IMG/VR virus record: IMGVR_UViG_3300035070_002905 | Location: 1 to 64,000 of that record | Origin: a virus | DNA: 64,000 nt | Strand: one strand, 5' to 3' | In this document: piece after piece, positions 22,122 to 30,482 of the stretch | How the letters are laid out: every line of letters begins with the position of its first letter | Position numbering within the stretch: position 1 is the first letter of the stretch | The notes under the pieces: generated by a model | Database searches by the model: none | What the model was told of the DNA's origin: nothing | The model's input: only the letters and a program-made list of their open reading frames with translations | Translations under genes and position numbers: made by a program

Positions 22122-22602
22122 AGAAATCGAAAGCAAGTTCCTGATCGACCTCAAGAAGTTCCCTGCTAATGCAGGTCGCGGCGACTTCATCCGTCAGGGT
22201 TACGTGAGCATGGGCACCAACACCGTCCGTGTGCGTACCCTGGGTAACAAGGGGTATTTGACCGTTAAGAGTCGCGGTCTGGTTGTACGCGATGAATACG
22301 AGTACGAGATCCCGTTCAACGATGCATGTGAAATGCTCGAGAACTGCCTCGACTTGGTAATCGAGAAGTGGCGCTTCACTGTACGTGTAGGCGACTACAT
22401 CTGGGAGATCGACCACTTTAAGAAGGAGCACGAAGGTCTGGTAGTAGCAGAAGTCGAGTTCCAGGATATGGATCATCGTACAGAGTTCTACGAAGATGTA
22501 GAGCGCGGTCTATTCGACTGGATCGTAAGCGATGTAACTGAAGTACCGTACTACACAAACGTAGAGTTGGCTCGTGGTAATATGAGCTGGTTAACTGAAT
22601 AA
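22114..22602 (+). CDS. CYTH/triphosphate tunnel family protein (GTG start)
   Basis: 163 residues if started at GTG 22114, which is 9 bases after GGAG and places the family signature at the very N-terminus: KEIESKF (ExExK). Later strands (NTVRVRTLGNKGYLTVKSRG, EYEYEIP, IEKWRFTVRVGDYIWEIDHF, GLVVAEVEF) alternate charged residues facing a tunnel, as in CYTH (adenylate cyclase/thiamine triphosphatase/inorganic triphosphatase) enzymes. Likely a metal-dependent (tri)phosphatase; substrate unknown. TTG/GTG starts further upstream are possible. Confidence 0.8.
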   Translation: MAKEIESKFLIDLKKFPANAGRGDFIRQGYVSMGTNTVRVRTLGNKGYLTVKSRGLVVRDEYEYEIPFNDACEMLENCLDLVIEKWRFTVRVGDYIWEIDHFKKEHEGLVVAEVEFQDMDHRTEFYEDVERGLFDWIVSDVTEVPYYTNVELARGNMSWLTE

Positions 22603-22616
22603 GAAAGGAGACAAGG

Positions 22617-22871
22617 ATGTCTGTACAATATCATTGCTATGATGGCAAACGTGTAATCGCTACTGTAGCGGTAAAAGAATCTCACCGAGAAGCTATTGAA
22701 GAACTAGTAGCTGCAGTCCTACCTAAACTCGGGCAGTACCTCTATGATGAAGAGGAGACTTCCTGGGCGGTACGTGACTTCATGCGACTGTCTCGAGCTC
22801 CCTACAATAAGCAACAGATCTTGGAGTTCTGCACACTGGACTTCAACATTGTAATCCAAAGGACATATTGA
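22617..22871 (+). CDS. hypothetical protein, 84 aa
   Basis: Preceded by AAAGGAG. Small soluble protein (HCYDGKRVIATVAVKESHREAIEELV) with a beta-beta-alpha feel. No motif recognised. Its TGA overlaps the next ATG. Confidence 0.6.
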   Translation: MSVQYHCYDGKRVIATVAVKESHREAIEELVAAVLPKLGQYLYDEEETSWAVRDFMRLSRAPYNKQQILEFCTLDFNIVIQRTY

Positions 22872-23098
22872 TGACTACAACTGTACATCACACTGAGCAC
22901 GAACAGGGTTGGGGTAGTAAGGTCGAGACGATTCTCGAGTTTAAATACGCCGACGATGCCGAGGCGCATGTCGAGAAGAAGAACGAAGAGTGGTCTAACG
23001 ACTCCTACGAGTACTTCTGGCGTGCTTCAATCGCTCACTGTAACGGTGTTCGTCACGGCGGCAAACCTAACCCTGACGCGTACACATGTATTAAATAA
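22871..23098 (+). CDS. hypothetical protein, 75 aa
   Basis: ATG 22871 overlaps the previous stop (TGATG). His- and Trp-rich (TTVHHTEHEQGWGS...), aromatic core (YEYFWRASIAHCN). Last gene before the promoter and porin. Function unknown. Confidence 0.6.
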   Translation: MTTTVHHTEHEQGWGSKVETILEFKYADDAEAHVEKKNEEWSNDSYEYFWRASIAHCNGVRHGGKPNPDAYTCIK

Positions 23099-23107
23099 AC
23101 AGGGTAA

Positions 23108-23134
23108 ACCTGTTATAAGTTCTTTGAGGTACAA
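23108..23134 (+). promoter_or_regulatory. promoter-like motif upstream of porin
   Basis: CCTGTTATAAGTTC carries the TGTTATAAG core shared with four other sites. The downstream half (TTTGAGGTACAATATG) differs from the other copies, so strength may differ. It lies 60 bases before the porin ATG in the only gap of this stretch. Confidence 0.55.
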
Positions 23135-23169
23135 TATGCCTCATTCAATCCTAGAAAAGAGAGAAAAAC

Positions 23170-24057
23170 ATGAAAAAGATCCTAATCGCTTCTGCTATCG
23201 CACTTGCAACTTCTCCGGCTTTCGCTTCAATCCAGGCTCCTGCTGCAGATCAATTTGTAGTATCTGGTGAACTGGCTGCTGGTGGTTACTCTAACGATGG
23301 TAAAGTGATCAACGATGGTGTAACTGGTATCGAGCTGGGCGTTAGCTATATGAACGGTCCGTTGGTAGGTTACGCTGAGATCGATGCTGATCTTGACAAT
23401 GACTTCGGCGTAGACCATACTGGTTCAGATGCAGTTGACTTGGACAAACTATGGTTCGGCTACCAGACAAAAGTTGGTACTCTATCATACGGTGTGGAAA
23501 ATGATACAGCCCTGGATAAGATCGATGGTGCTGGCGACCAGTCTATCGAGTTCGGCCTAAGCGCGGCGGATGCATCTGATGCATTCAACGTGGTGAAATG
23601 GGAGGGCGGCTACGGTCCTGTAGTATACGGCGTGTCTACTTCTGATACAGGTGATGACGCAGGTGATGACTTCACGTTCAACACTTACGCTGGTATCGAA
23701 GACGGCATTCTTAAGATGTACGTAGGTTACGAGCAACGTGACTCTGACTTCGAAGTTCTGACGGTTACTGGTAACGCTACTCTGGGCGATTTCGTCCTAG
23801 GTGCAAACGTATGGCGTGAAGGTGAAGACCTTGACAAAGACGGTTACTACGTATCTGCAGGCTACCAGATTAACGAACTGTACATCGGTGGTGGTGCTGG
23901 TCGTAAGAGCGAAGACGATAATGGCAACATCGAAGACGTGGCTAACATCGGCGTATCGTACGCGTTCACTGATCAGGTAGAAGGTCTATTCGACTACCAA
24001 CGTGAGATCGACGCAGAGAAGGACAACTTCTTCGCGAAAGTAGCTTACAATTTCTAA
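23170..24057 (+). CDS. phage-encoded outer-membrane porin-like protein
   Basis: 295 residues: Sec signal (MKKILIASAIALATSPAFA), then alternating amphipathic beta strands with many Gly/Asp/Tyr (GVSYMNGPLVGYAEIDADL, LWFGYQTKVGTLSYGVEND, YVSAGYQINELYIGGGAG) and a C-terminal strand ending in Phe (FFAKVAYNF), the recognition signal of the BAM machinery. This is the build of general Gram-negative porins of the marine Vibrio/Shewanella type. Phage porins (for example Lc of PA-2) replace host porins and change phage receptors. It has its own promoter and terminator, so it is a stand-alone unit. Its codon use is more highly optimised than that of the neighbours. Confidence 0.8.
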   Translation: MKKILIASAIALATSPAFASIQAPAADQFVVSGELAAGGYSNDGKVINDGVTGIELGVSYMNGPLVGYAEIDADLDNDFGVDHTGSDAVDLDKLWFGYQTKVGTLSYGVENDTALDKIDGAGDQSIEFGLSAADASDAFNVVKWEGGYGPVVYGVSTSDTGDDAGDDFTFNTYAGIEDGILKMYVGYEQRDSDFEVLTVTGNATLGDFVLGANVWREGEDLDKDGYYVSAGYQINELYIGGGAGRKSEDDNGNIEDVANIGVSYAFTDQVEGLFDYQREIDAEKDNFFAKVAYNF

Positions 24058-24075
24058 GACTCCCTCGGGGGTCGT

Positions 24076-24099
24076 GAGGGTCTTCTGACCCTCTTTTTT
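24076..24099 (+). terminator. rho-independent terminator after porin
   Basis: GAGGGTC-TTCT-GACCCTC (24076-24093) followed by TTTTTT. It isolates the porin gene transcriptionally. Confidence 0.88.
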
Positions 24100-24122
24100 C
24101 TTAGCGGACTATAGGAGAGAGC

Positions 24123-24323
24123 ATGGAATTCTTTCAAATGGCAGCAGTACTAGTGATTCTCACCTGGACGTGGTATCGCTTCACGCAATGTTGTGCATGT
24201 TGTGGAACCAAAATCCAGCATCACGATTATATGGGTAACGGAAAGATTCGTTACCGACTTAAAGGAACCCAGCGCCCCGTGTGTCGGGCTTGTGGAAACA
24301 ATAACCCGGACATGGTGGACTAG
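24123..24323 (+). CDS. small membrane/zinc-ribbon protein, 66 aa
   Basis: One hydrophobic N-terminal helix (FFQMAAVLVILTWTWY) then CCACCGTK ... VCRACGNN, a CxxC ... CxxC zinc ribbon. RBS AGGAGA is 8 bases upstream. Function unknown. Confidence 0.6.
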   Translation: MEFFQMAAVLVILTWTWYRFTQCCACCGTKIQHHDYMGNGKIRYRLKGTQRPVCRACGNNNPDMVD

Positions 24324-24360
24324 GAGAGCAATAGCCTCCAATCATCCCGGGAGACATGGA

Positions 24361-25116
24361 ATGTCTAGAAGAAGACGTAAAAGCAAGATCGCAAAAGTAA
24401 ACCTACGTAAAGCATACAACCTGAGTGGCTTAAAGTGCCCTTACTCGCGGTTCGTCCGTGAGAAGGTCATCCCCGTTATCGGAGAGTCCGCTCTACACCC
24501 TCTACCTCGCCGGAAGGGATCTCGCGAGAACGAGTGGTGGGTGACTAAGAATAACTTCGCGCGAGTTCTGCGTGAACACGATTACCGTCTACCAGCCAAG
24601 GTCAGTACTGAACAGGTAGATGCAGTGACTCAGTTCGTTGCCCAGCATCCCGATGCAGGTGGTACATTGATTCTTAGTCTTGTTGAAATGCTCCGTGAAC
24701 GCGGCGATGAAGACTCGGCGGTTGCGCTAGTGCAACCCAACGAAAACGAGTTGGTTTACTGTATTCCAATTCACCCGTTCTCCAATAACCATCAGTACGA
24801 GTACACACCTCGGGGTTCTGGAGTTCGATGTACCGATAAGTACAATGAGTGGAAGCGAGATGCAGACGCTTTACTAGCAGCGTTAGTTCAAGATGGTGAC
24901 CGTGAGAAGATCGACTGGACGCAACCGGTCCACGTAGATTACCATTTCCGTCATCTAGCGAGATTCGACACGATGAATTTCATCAAGTCAGCACAGGACG
25001 TGCTTGGTCGAGTATTCGCCTTTGATGACAAAAGAGTTAAATCAAGTAATGTATCCGCAGAGGATGCGTCCGGCTATGACGATGGCCATATCCTGTTTAC
25101 AATAAGGCAGAAATAA
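24361..25116 (+). CDS. RusA-like Holliday-junction resolvase with N-terminal extension
   Basis: 251 residues from ATG 24361; an upstream frame to 24193 is rejected because it runs over the previous gene. Residues 1-100 are basic with SRRRRKSKIAK and a possible DNA-binding helical part. The C-terminal half fits RusA endonucleases: strands VYCIPIHPFSNN and VHVDYHFRH, then RFDTMNFIKSAQDVLGRVFAFDDKRV, the D-x2-N-x3-K-x-x-x-D-x-L ... DD motif. RusA-type enzymes cleave four-way junctions during phage recombination and packaging. The fusion to an N-terminal domain is less usual. Assigned by motif. Confidence 0.6.
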   Translation: MSRRRRKSKIAKVNLRKAYNLSGLKCPYSRFVREKVIPVIGESALHPLPRRKGSRENEWWVTKNNFARVLREHDYRLPAKVSTEQVDAVTQFVAQHPDAGGTLILSLVEMLRERGDEDSAVALVQPNENELVYCIPIHPFSNNHQYEYTPRGSGVRCTDKYNEWKRDADALLAALVQDGDREKIDWTQPVHVDYHFRHLARFDTMNFIKSAQDVLGRVFAFDDKRVKSSNVSAEDASGYDDGHILFTIRQK

Positions 25117-25439
25117 TGATCCAATACAACCCGAACGTAGCGATTGCTAATCGCCAGAACGTAGCAGCAATGTTAGAGTACCACGGTCCGTCTACCGCTC
25201 CAGAGATCGCAGAGGTTCTCTGTGAGCAATTCCCCGAGATGGTTAGTACTAAGGCCCGTCGCCTACTCTCGCTTGATCCTACCGATGAAGATCGTGAGAT
25301 TGCAGCGGAAGGTGCTATCGCCCAGGTTACCCAGGAAGTCATCCGCTGTATCTACGATGAAGTCCACGGTCGTAACCGTTACAATATCAACCGAGGTTTT
25401 CCTATCAATCAGCGCATGATCGCGTGGATTGAGGGTTAA
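25116..25439 (+). CDS. winged-helix-like protein, 107 aa
   Basis: The segment NRQNVAAMLEYHGPSTAPEIAEVLCEQF reads as a winged helix (helix, GPSTAPEIAEVL recognition part). The gene at 25698 has a similar N-terminus (PVNIASVLSQMGPITCTHIVDILMRDF), so both may share a DNA- or protein-binding domain. It is followed by a terminator. Confidence 0.55.
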   Translation: MIQYNPNVAIANRQNVAAMLEYHGPSTAPEIAEVLCEQFPEMVSTKARRLLSLDPTDEDREIAAEGAIAQVTQEVIRCIYDEVHGRNRYNINRGFPINQRMIAWIEG

Positions 25440-25444
25440 TCATT

Positions 25445-25472
25445 AGGCGTCCTACGGGGCGCCTCTTTTTTT
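25445..25472 (+). terminator. rho-independent terminator
   Basis: AGGCGTCC-TACG-GGGCGCCT (25445-25464, one G-T pair) followed by CTTTTTTT. Confidence 0.85.
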
Positions 25473-25485
25473 GCTTGGAGGGAAC

Positions 25486-25701
25486 ATGAGCAAGATTACT
25501 AAATTGATTGAACTGTTGAATCAGATGGCTAGTTATCCGGATAATAACGTGGCGGCTGATGCAGTAGAACTTCGTATCGAGATAGAGGAGTTACAGGCCC
25601 GCGCCAAGACTACTCATGGATGCAGTTGCCAGGGTTGGGGTTGTTACTCATGTTGTTCATCGGAAGCTGAGCTCCGTCAGAGACAGGGGACATTCTCATG
25701 A
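25486..25701 (+). CDS. small Cys-rich protein, 71 aa
   Basis: Starts at ATG 25486 after TTGGAGGG. N-terminal helix and then HGCSCQGWGCYSCCSSE, a cluster of six Cys that likely binds metal. Function unknown. It overlaps the next gene by 4 bases. Confidence 0.6.
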   Translation: MSKITKLIELLNQMASYPDNNVAADAVELRIEIEELQARAKTTHGCSCQGWGCYSCCSSEAELRQRQGTFS

Positions 25702-26534
25702 GCATATTCTCAATGGGCACGGTCCGTGTCGAGCAAGAGCATTACCCTGAGTATATCGACAAGCCGCCGATGCATCCAGTTAACATAGCCTCCGTGCTAA
25801 GTCAGATGGGTCCGATTACCTGTACTCATATAGTAGATATCCTGATGAGGGATTTCCCGGATGCCCCTGAAGAGGACCTTCATTTTGATGGTCTTAGACA
25901 GGTACTCGAACAGGGATACTACTCGAGTCTGGAGGGGGACGTTCATTACAATATGAACATACGCAGTATCCAGCCGATAATGGAGGATCATGAACTTACG
26001 CTATACTACCTGTCGTCTTACAGCGAACAGGAAGCAGTGCGATTTGATATACCAGATCTCAACGGGCACTTCTTCCACTCCACTCCCATGGAATACGACG
26101 GTGATCCTACGGGAATTCGAATAGAGGCTCCTACGTCCCCGTTCGTTCTCGGCGGCGAACATCGTATGGATGCATCGGCCTTCGGAGGAATCCGAGTAGA
26201 GCCTAATGACCCTGACCTCCCTAGACTCGTTCCTCGTGGTGTAGTACCTCGCGGACAACGGGCGATAGCCGATGGAGTCGACTCGGTATTCGACGGGGAA
26301 GACTGGGCTCCAGTTGAACCTACCGAGGAGCTGGAAGAGATCGACATGGAAGAAGTTATGCGGCGTGCCCGTGAAATCACTGGGATGGATGACTACACCG
26401 AAACGTACACACGCGAGGCTATAATAGAAGCCACGCAACCATTTGTAGGTCGACCGATGACAGAGGCGACTTTCCTCGAGATGCGAGACACTGTACACAA
26501 TACCGTGCATAGTGTTCTAGAAGGTACACGATAG
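25698..26534 (+). CDS. hypothetical protein with winged-helix-like N-terminus, 278 aa
   Basis: Residues 27-75 resemble the helical domain of the protein at 25116. The middle (residues 110-200) is Pro/Asp/Gly-rich and looks extended; the C-terminus is acidic and helical. No enzyme motif. It could be a virion or DNA-associated protein. It precedes cca by 8 bases. Confidence 0.6.
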   Translation: MSIFSMGTVRVEQEHYPEYIDKPPMHPVNIASVLSQMGPITCTHIVDILMRDFPDAPEEDLHFDGLRQVLEQGYYSSLEGDVHYNMNIRSIQPIMEDHELTLYYLSSYSEQEAVRFDIPDLNGHFFHSTPMEYDGDPTGIRIEAPTSPFVLGGEHRMDASAFGGIRVEPNDPDLPRLVPRGVVPRGQRAIADGVDSVFDGEDWAPVEPTEELEEIDMEEVMRRAREITGMDDYTETYTREAIIEATQPFVGRPMTEATFLEMRDTVHNTVHSVLEGTR

Positions 26535-26542
26535 GAGTTACC

Positions 26543-27775
26543 ATGAAGATATATCTAGTTGGCGGAGCTGTCCGCGACGAGTTGCTTGGCCTGGAGCCTA
26601 AAGACCAAGACTACGTGGTCGTTGGAGCAACACCAGAAGAAATGCTTAACGCAGGCTACAAACAGGTCGGCGCTGAGTTCCCTGTATTCCTACATCCAGA
26701 TAGTGGAGAAGAGTATGCACTTGCAAGAACTGAAGTTAAGAACGGAAATGGGTACCAAGGGTTCAACTGCGCCTTTGGGCCAGAGGTTACTCTCGAAGAA
26801 GATCTCGCACGTCGTGACCTCACGATCAATGCCATGGCTCGAGATGTTATCTCAGGAGAGCTGTATGACCCGTACGGAGGTCAACAAGATCTAGAGGACA
26901 AAGTGCTAAGGCCTACTACAGAAGCCTTCAGAGAGGATCCTGTGCGCGTTCTACGCGTTGCTCGATTCCTTGCTCGATACGATGGCTTCTCGTACAGCGA
27001 TGAGCTATTCGATACGATCGGCAGTATGATTAACTCCGGAGAGCTAGAGCACCTTAAGCCTGAGCGAGTATGGATCGAGACCGAGAAGGCCCTTATGGAA
27101 CCTAAGCCGTCACGCTACTTCAAGTTCCTACGTGGCATGGGGATATTCCCCGAGATCGATAACCTGCAGAAGGTCGAGCAGAGTGAGCGCTGGCATCCCG
27201 AGGGCGACGCCTTTATCCATACGATGATGGTGATCGACGAGGCTGCCCGCCGTGGCTGTGACCTAGAGACTCGCTTCGGCTGTCTGATGCACGACCTAGG
27301 TAAGTGGCCGACATACCAGGAGCGTGGCAATACGCATGGTCATGAGGGTGATGGTGTCGAGCACATCGAAGCCTTCTGCCGTCGCCTGAAGATTCCTAAC
27401 GATCACCGCGAGTTCGCTAAGCTGGTCAGCCGGTATCATACGCATACTCATAAGGCCTTCGAGTTGAAGCCGGCTACCTTGCACGATATGATCGCTGCAG
27501 TTAGTCGTAAGGACTTCTGGTTCGCGCGCTTCCTAGACGTCTGCGTCTGTGATAAGAACGGCCGAGCCGAGCCGGCATGCGATTGGGATTACTTCCAGCC
27601 TGCCTATGTACACGCCTGCGAACACCGTATGCGTCTTACCGATACTAAGCCGATCACCGATCGTATGGCTCCCGGCCCTGCAGTCGGCGAGGCTATTCGC
27701 TCGGCACGCATCGCGTCGATCCGCGGAGTACACAAAGAGTTCTATCAAAGTAAGAATCTTAAGGGAGAGAACTAA
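26543..27775 (+). CDS. cca: CCA-adding enzyme (tRNA nucleotidyltransferase)
   Basis: 410 residues, the length of the E. coli enzyme (412). Nucleotidyltransferase domain: YLVGGAVRDELLG (4-16) and the metal-binding DQD (21-23), RRDLTINAMA near 96-105, YGGQQDLEDKVLR and the EDPVRVLRVARFLAR class II signature near 135. A C-terminal HD domain (CLMHDLGKW near 248) matches proteobacterial Cca. It adds or repairs the 3' CCA of tRNAs, required here because the phage tRNA-Trp gene does not encode the last A. Preceded by AGGAG. Confidence 0.95.
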   Translation: MKIYLVGGAVRDELLGLEPKDQDYVVVGATPEEMLNAGYKQVGAEFPVFLHPDSGEEYALARTEVKNGNGYQGFNCAFGPEVTLEEDLARRDLTINAMARDVISGELYDPYGGQQDLEDKVLRPTTEAFREDPVRVLRVARFLARYDGFSYSDELFDTIGSMINSGELEHLKPERVWIETEKALMEPKPSRYFKFLRGMGIFPEIDNLQKVEQSERWHPEGDAFIHTMMVIDEAARRGCDLETRFGCLMHDLGKWPTYQERGNTHGHEGDGVEHIEAFCRRLKIPNDHREFAKLVSRYHTHTHKAFELKPATLHDMIAAVSRKDFWFARFLDVCVCDKNGRAEPACDWDYFQPAYVHACEHRMRLTDTKPITDRMAPGPAVGEAIRSARIASIRGVHKEFYQSKNLKGEN

Positions 27776-28260
27776 TGAAAGCGTACACATTTATCAACAG
27801 CTACATCTGCGGGATTCAAGTAGGTATTCAAGCCGGTCACTCTATCGTCGAGTTGATGACTAGGTACCGTCCAGAGCCTTGCGAGTCATACCCAGATCCG
27901 ACCGTACAGGAAAAGGTCGTCATGGATTGGGCTGACCATCATAAGACATTCGTCTGGCTGGACGGCGGAGATGCTAAGGCTATGGATACAGTATACGATG
28001 TAGCGCGTAACTCTCGACTTCCGTTTTCTTTCTTCGAGGAACCTGGACTAGGCGGGTACATGACGGCTGTAACTGTACTACTACCTAGTGATCTGGTGGA
28101 TACTGTGAATCTACTACGTAATAATCGCGATGCAGTATACACTGAAGGTATGGAGGGCGAAATCTTCTGGGAGACCGATATGGTGCTCTCTAACGATTGT
28201 ACTAAAAGAGAGGCTCCTTTACTGGAGCTGATCGCTAACTCTCGGAGTAAAAGTCTATGA
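27775..28260 (+). CDS. Pth2-like peptidyl-tRNA hydrolase (tentative)
   Basis: 161 residues, starting on the stop of cca (TAATG). The pattern GIQVGIQAGHSIVEL, VVMDWADHHKTFVWLDGGD, AMDTVYDVARNSRLPFSFFEE, GGYMTAVTVLLPSDLVDTV follows the order of the archaeal/eukaryotic-type Pth2 fold (QxxxGHA, K-V-V, gl.....DaG, TVLAigP). A tRNA-directed enzyme fits the neighbouring cca. The C-terminal 30 residues are extra. The match is by motif order only, and catalytic residues are not certain. Confidence 0.55.
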   Translation: MKAYTFINSYICGIQVGIQAGHSIVELMTRYRPEPCESYPDPTVQEKVVMDWADHHKTFVWLDGGDAKAMDTVYDVARNSRLPFSFFEEPGLGGYMTAVTVLLPSDLVDTVNLLRNNRDAVYTEGMEGEIFWETDMVLSNDCTKREAPLLELIANSRSKSL

Positions 28261-28505
28261 AGCCTCATGTTGAAGTTGCTAAGGGATATCTATTTTACTT
28301 CTCGGAAGATGCAGTATGCAGTCCAGATACTCCCTTGGAAAACAGTCACTTGCACTGGATGCTCTTAGAGATTATCGGTACTGAGATGTCCGATACTAAG
28401 GCTAATTGCTGGCTCGGTTTCGTTCAGGGTATCATGACGTCTAAGGGTTATCTCGACGTTCAGGATGAGCGTAACCGCACTCGTGAAATCTTCAAGGGGG
28501 CCTGA
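28257..28505 (+). CDS. hypothetical protein, 82 aa
   Basis: Starts in an ATGA overlap. Helical soluble protein (LHWMLLEIIGTEMSDTKANCWLGFVQGIM). No motif recognised. Confidence 0.6.
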   Translation: MKPHVEVAKGYLFYFSEDAVCSPDTPLENSHLHWMLLEIIGTEMSDTKANCWLGFVQGIMTSKGYLDVQDERNRTREIFKGA

Positions 28506-28705
28506 TGTCTACTGAAGCACCTATAGATCGAGTGGCCGCCCGAAGGAAGCGTATAGCCGAGCGTTCGGTTGATCTACTTAACGGCGCCGAGGTTAGTCCC
28601 TCGGATCGATGCCTGTACTGTATGAACTACGGGAATTATATAGTTAACACTGATGTGCGATACTGTCGCGAACATATGGAGAAGCGTCATGAAACAAATA
28701 GTTAA
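28505..28705 (+). CDS. small zinc-finger-like protein, 66 aa
   Basis: Basic N-terminus (RVAARRKRIAERS) and C-terminal CLYCMNYGNY...RYCREH (C-x2-C ... C-x2-H). Possibly RNA or DNA binding. It overlaps the RlaP-like gene by 17 bases. Confidence 0.6.
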   Translation: MSTEAPIDRVAARRKRIAERSVDLLNGAEVSPSDRCLYCMNYGNYIVNTDVRYCREHMEKRHETNS

Positions 28706-29729
28706 GCATTATGCAGGGAGCCTGGCATATGGAACGAACCTTCCGACAAGTGATGTGGACTTTCGAGGGATCTACTGTGATCCCCCGCAGGGTATCATTA
28801 CGCCCTGGACCAAGCCTCGTACAGAGGTCTGGAAGGATAAGTCCGAAGAAGATACGGAGTTCTACGAGCTCCACAAGTACATGGGCGGATATATCGACGG
28901 GTCACCGAATATCCTAGAGACTCTCTGGGTTGATCGAGAGGACATCGTCCAGTCTCTTCCTGTGTACGACTACCTACGTGCGCACGCCCCCGATCTGCTC
29001 AGCCGTAAACTCCGCTACACCTTCGGCGGATATGCCCTAGGTCAGATGAAGCGAATCAAAGGCCATAACAAGTGGATTAACAATCCTCAGGAAGAGGCTC
29101 CACCGGTTCGTGCCGATTACTTCAAGTTGATCCAGAACTTCCTCCCGCAGCAGATCTTCGCTAAAGACTTCAGCATCCGTGAGTGTAACGGGCACCATAT
29201 CCTAGTGCCTTACGGTAATGATATCTACGGCGTAGTAGCCTGCCACGGCGGACGCGTCCTGAACGACGACGGTTCTATCCACAAGCTGGACTATAAGAAT
29301 CTCCCGGACGAGATGAAGAAGAAACATCCACAGTTCATCGTTAAGCTGAACGAAGATGTCTTCCAGCACGATCTGGCCAACCATAAGAACTACTGGAAAT
29401 GGAAGAGAGAGCGTAATGAATCACGATCAGACCTCGAAGAGAAACACGGGTACGACACCAAACACGCCATGCACATCGTACGACTTCTTAGAATGGGTGA
29501 GGAAGTTCTTCGGGATGGAGTGGTTAACGTCAAACGACCGGACGCCGCCGAACTACTAGCCATTCGTAATGGCGCTTGGACGTACGAGGAGTTACTCGAA
29601 TGGTCTGAGCATCAGGATAACGAGCTGAATAAGCTTATGCTTACCAGCCCACTCCCCGCTAAGCCTGACTACGAGTTGGCTAAGCGAGTACTAATCAAGG
29701 CAGAGGAGATGTGCCATGAAATTTCTTAG
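28689..29729 (+). CDS. RlaP-like nucleotidyltransferase (COG3541 type)
   Basis: 346 residues from ATG 28689. The N-terminus has the DNA-polymerase-beta-superfamily signature GSLAYGTNLPTSDVDFRG (10-27), where GS and D-x-D bind nucleotide and metal. The rest (GGYIDGSPNILETLWVDRE, KHAMHIVRLLRMGEE) fits the large COG3541/RlaP group. RlaP proteins are predicted to add nucleotides to broken RNA ends in repair systems, which agrees with the nearby ligases and kinases. Activity not demonstrated. Confidence 0.72.
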   Translation: MKQIVKHYAGSLAYGTNLPTSDVDFRGIYCDPPQGIITPWTKPRTEVWKDKSEEDTEFYELHKYMGGYIDGSPNILETLWVDREDIVQSLPVYDYLRAHAPDLLSRKLRYTFGGYALGQMKRIKGHNKWINNPQEEAPPVRADYFKLIQNFLPQQIFAKDFSIRECNGHHILVPYGNDIYGVVACHGGRVLNDDGSIHKLDYKNLPDEMKKKHPQFIVKLNEDVFQHDLANHKNYWKWKRERNESRSDLEEKHGYDTKHAMHIVRLLRMGEEVLRDGVVNVKRPDAAELLAIRNGAWTYEELLEWSEHQDNELNKLMLTSPLPAKPDYELAKRVLIKAEEMCHEIS

Positions 29730-29823
29730 ATTTGATACTGACACCGAGCGCTGCGAAGTATGCGGCCGTATGTACGATCCACTAGGCTACTGCTGTAAGA
29801 AGCTATGCCTAAGGGGGTTATAG
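29716..29823 (+). CDS. 35-aa zinc-knuckle protein
   Basis: Encodes MKFLRFDTDTERCEVCG...LCLRGL, overlapping the previous gene by 14 bases; its TAG abuts the next ATG. CEVCGRMY...YCCKKLC provides four or five Cys in a tiny treble-clef-like arrangement. Confidence 0.5.
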   Translation: MKFLRFDTDTERCEVCGRMYDPLGYCCKKLCLRGL

Positions 29824-30198
29824 ATGTGGACGATCGAGATAGATTATACTACCGGTAACTCCTTCGGGAGTGAACGTGGTACCGAGGAGATCGGCTGCGT
29901 GTTCGAGCATCTGGATGACGCCAAGACGGCTCTAGGCTACATCAAGGAGCATTACGCGGCTGTACAAGCGGAAGAGTGTAGTACTAACTACTACCACCGC
30001 AGTCGAGGACTTAAATTTGATATCGAAGCGTTCAAGTCCCGCCCATGGTATTCTAAAGACTATTGGACAGGATCTCTATTCGTCCCGATCGGTACTGAAG
30101 AGCAGAAGATCTCTGCCTTCTGGACGGGTTACTTTGAGACCCTCCACGGAGCTAAGATTAGAGCTATTGGAGATTCAGATATGGAGTTCACTTTATGA
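29824..30198 (+). CDS. hypothetical protein, 124 aa
   Basis: Soluble. Residues 30-60 are helical (LDDAKTALGYIKEHYAAVQ), and an aromatic segment (RPWYSKDYWTGSLFVPIG) suggests a beta core. No family recognised. Overlaps the next gene by 4 bases. Confidence 0.6.
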   Translation: MWTIEIDYTTGNSFGSERGTEEIGCVFEHLDDAKTALGYIKEHYAAVQAEECSTNYYHRSRGLKFDIEAFKSRPWYSKDYWTGSLFVPIGTEEQKISAFWTGYFETLHGAKIRAIGDSDMEFTL

Positions 30199-30482
30199 TA
30201 ATCCAAATGCCGCAACAGGCTCCTGAGCCGATATTCGATCAGGATGGTAATGAACTGCCGCCGAATATCGCCGAGCAGGAGTTCGTGGAATGGCTGCGAG
30301 GTAAGTTGGATGAATTCATCCCGCACCTCAAAGCTGTCTGCGAGGAAAAGAAGTTATACTTCAAGGAGTTAGGATTCGATCAGATGCAGAATGGTCCAGT
30401 CTTTCAAGTTGAAGATGAAGAGTACGTGATCTACAAAGATGGGTTCACGGTTGGTTGGCGTTATGTAGGGAAAGTAGCATGA
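30195..30482 (+). CDS. hypothetical acidic protein, 95 aa
   Basis: Pro-rich acidic start, helical middle ([21 protein letters not shown]). Its last codons overlap the ATG of nadE, so the two are translationally coupled. No motif recognised. Confidence 0.6.
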   Translation: MIIQMPQQAPEPIFDQDGNELPPNIAEQEFVEWLRGKLDEFIPHLKAVCEEKKLYFKELGFDQMQNGPVFQVEDEEYVIYKDGFTVGWRYVGKVA

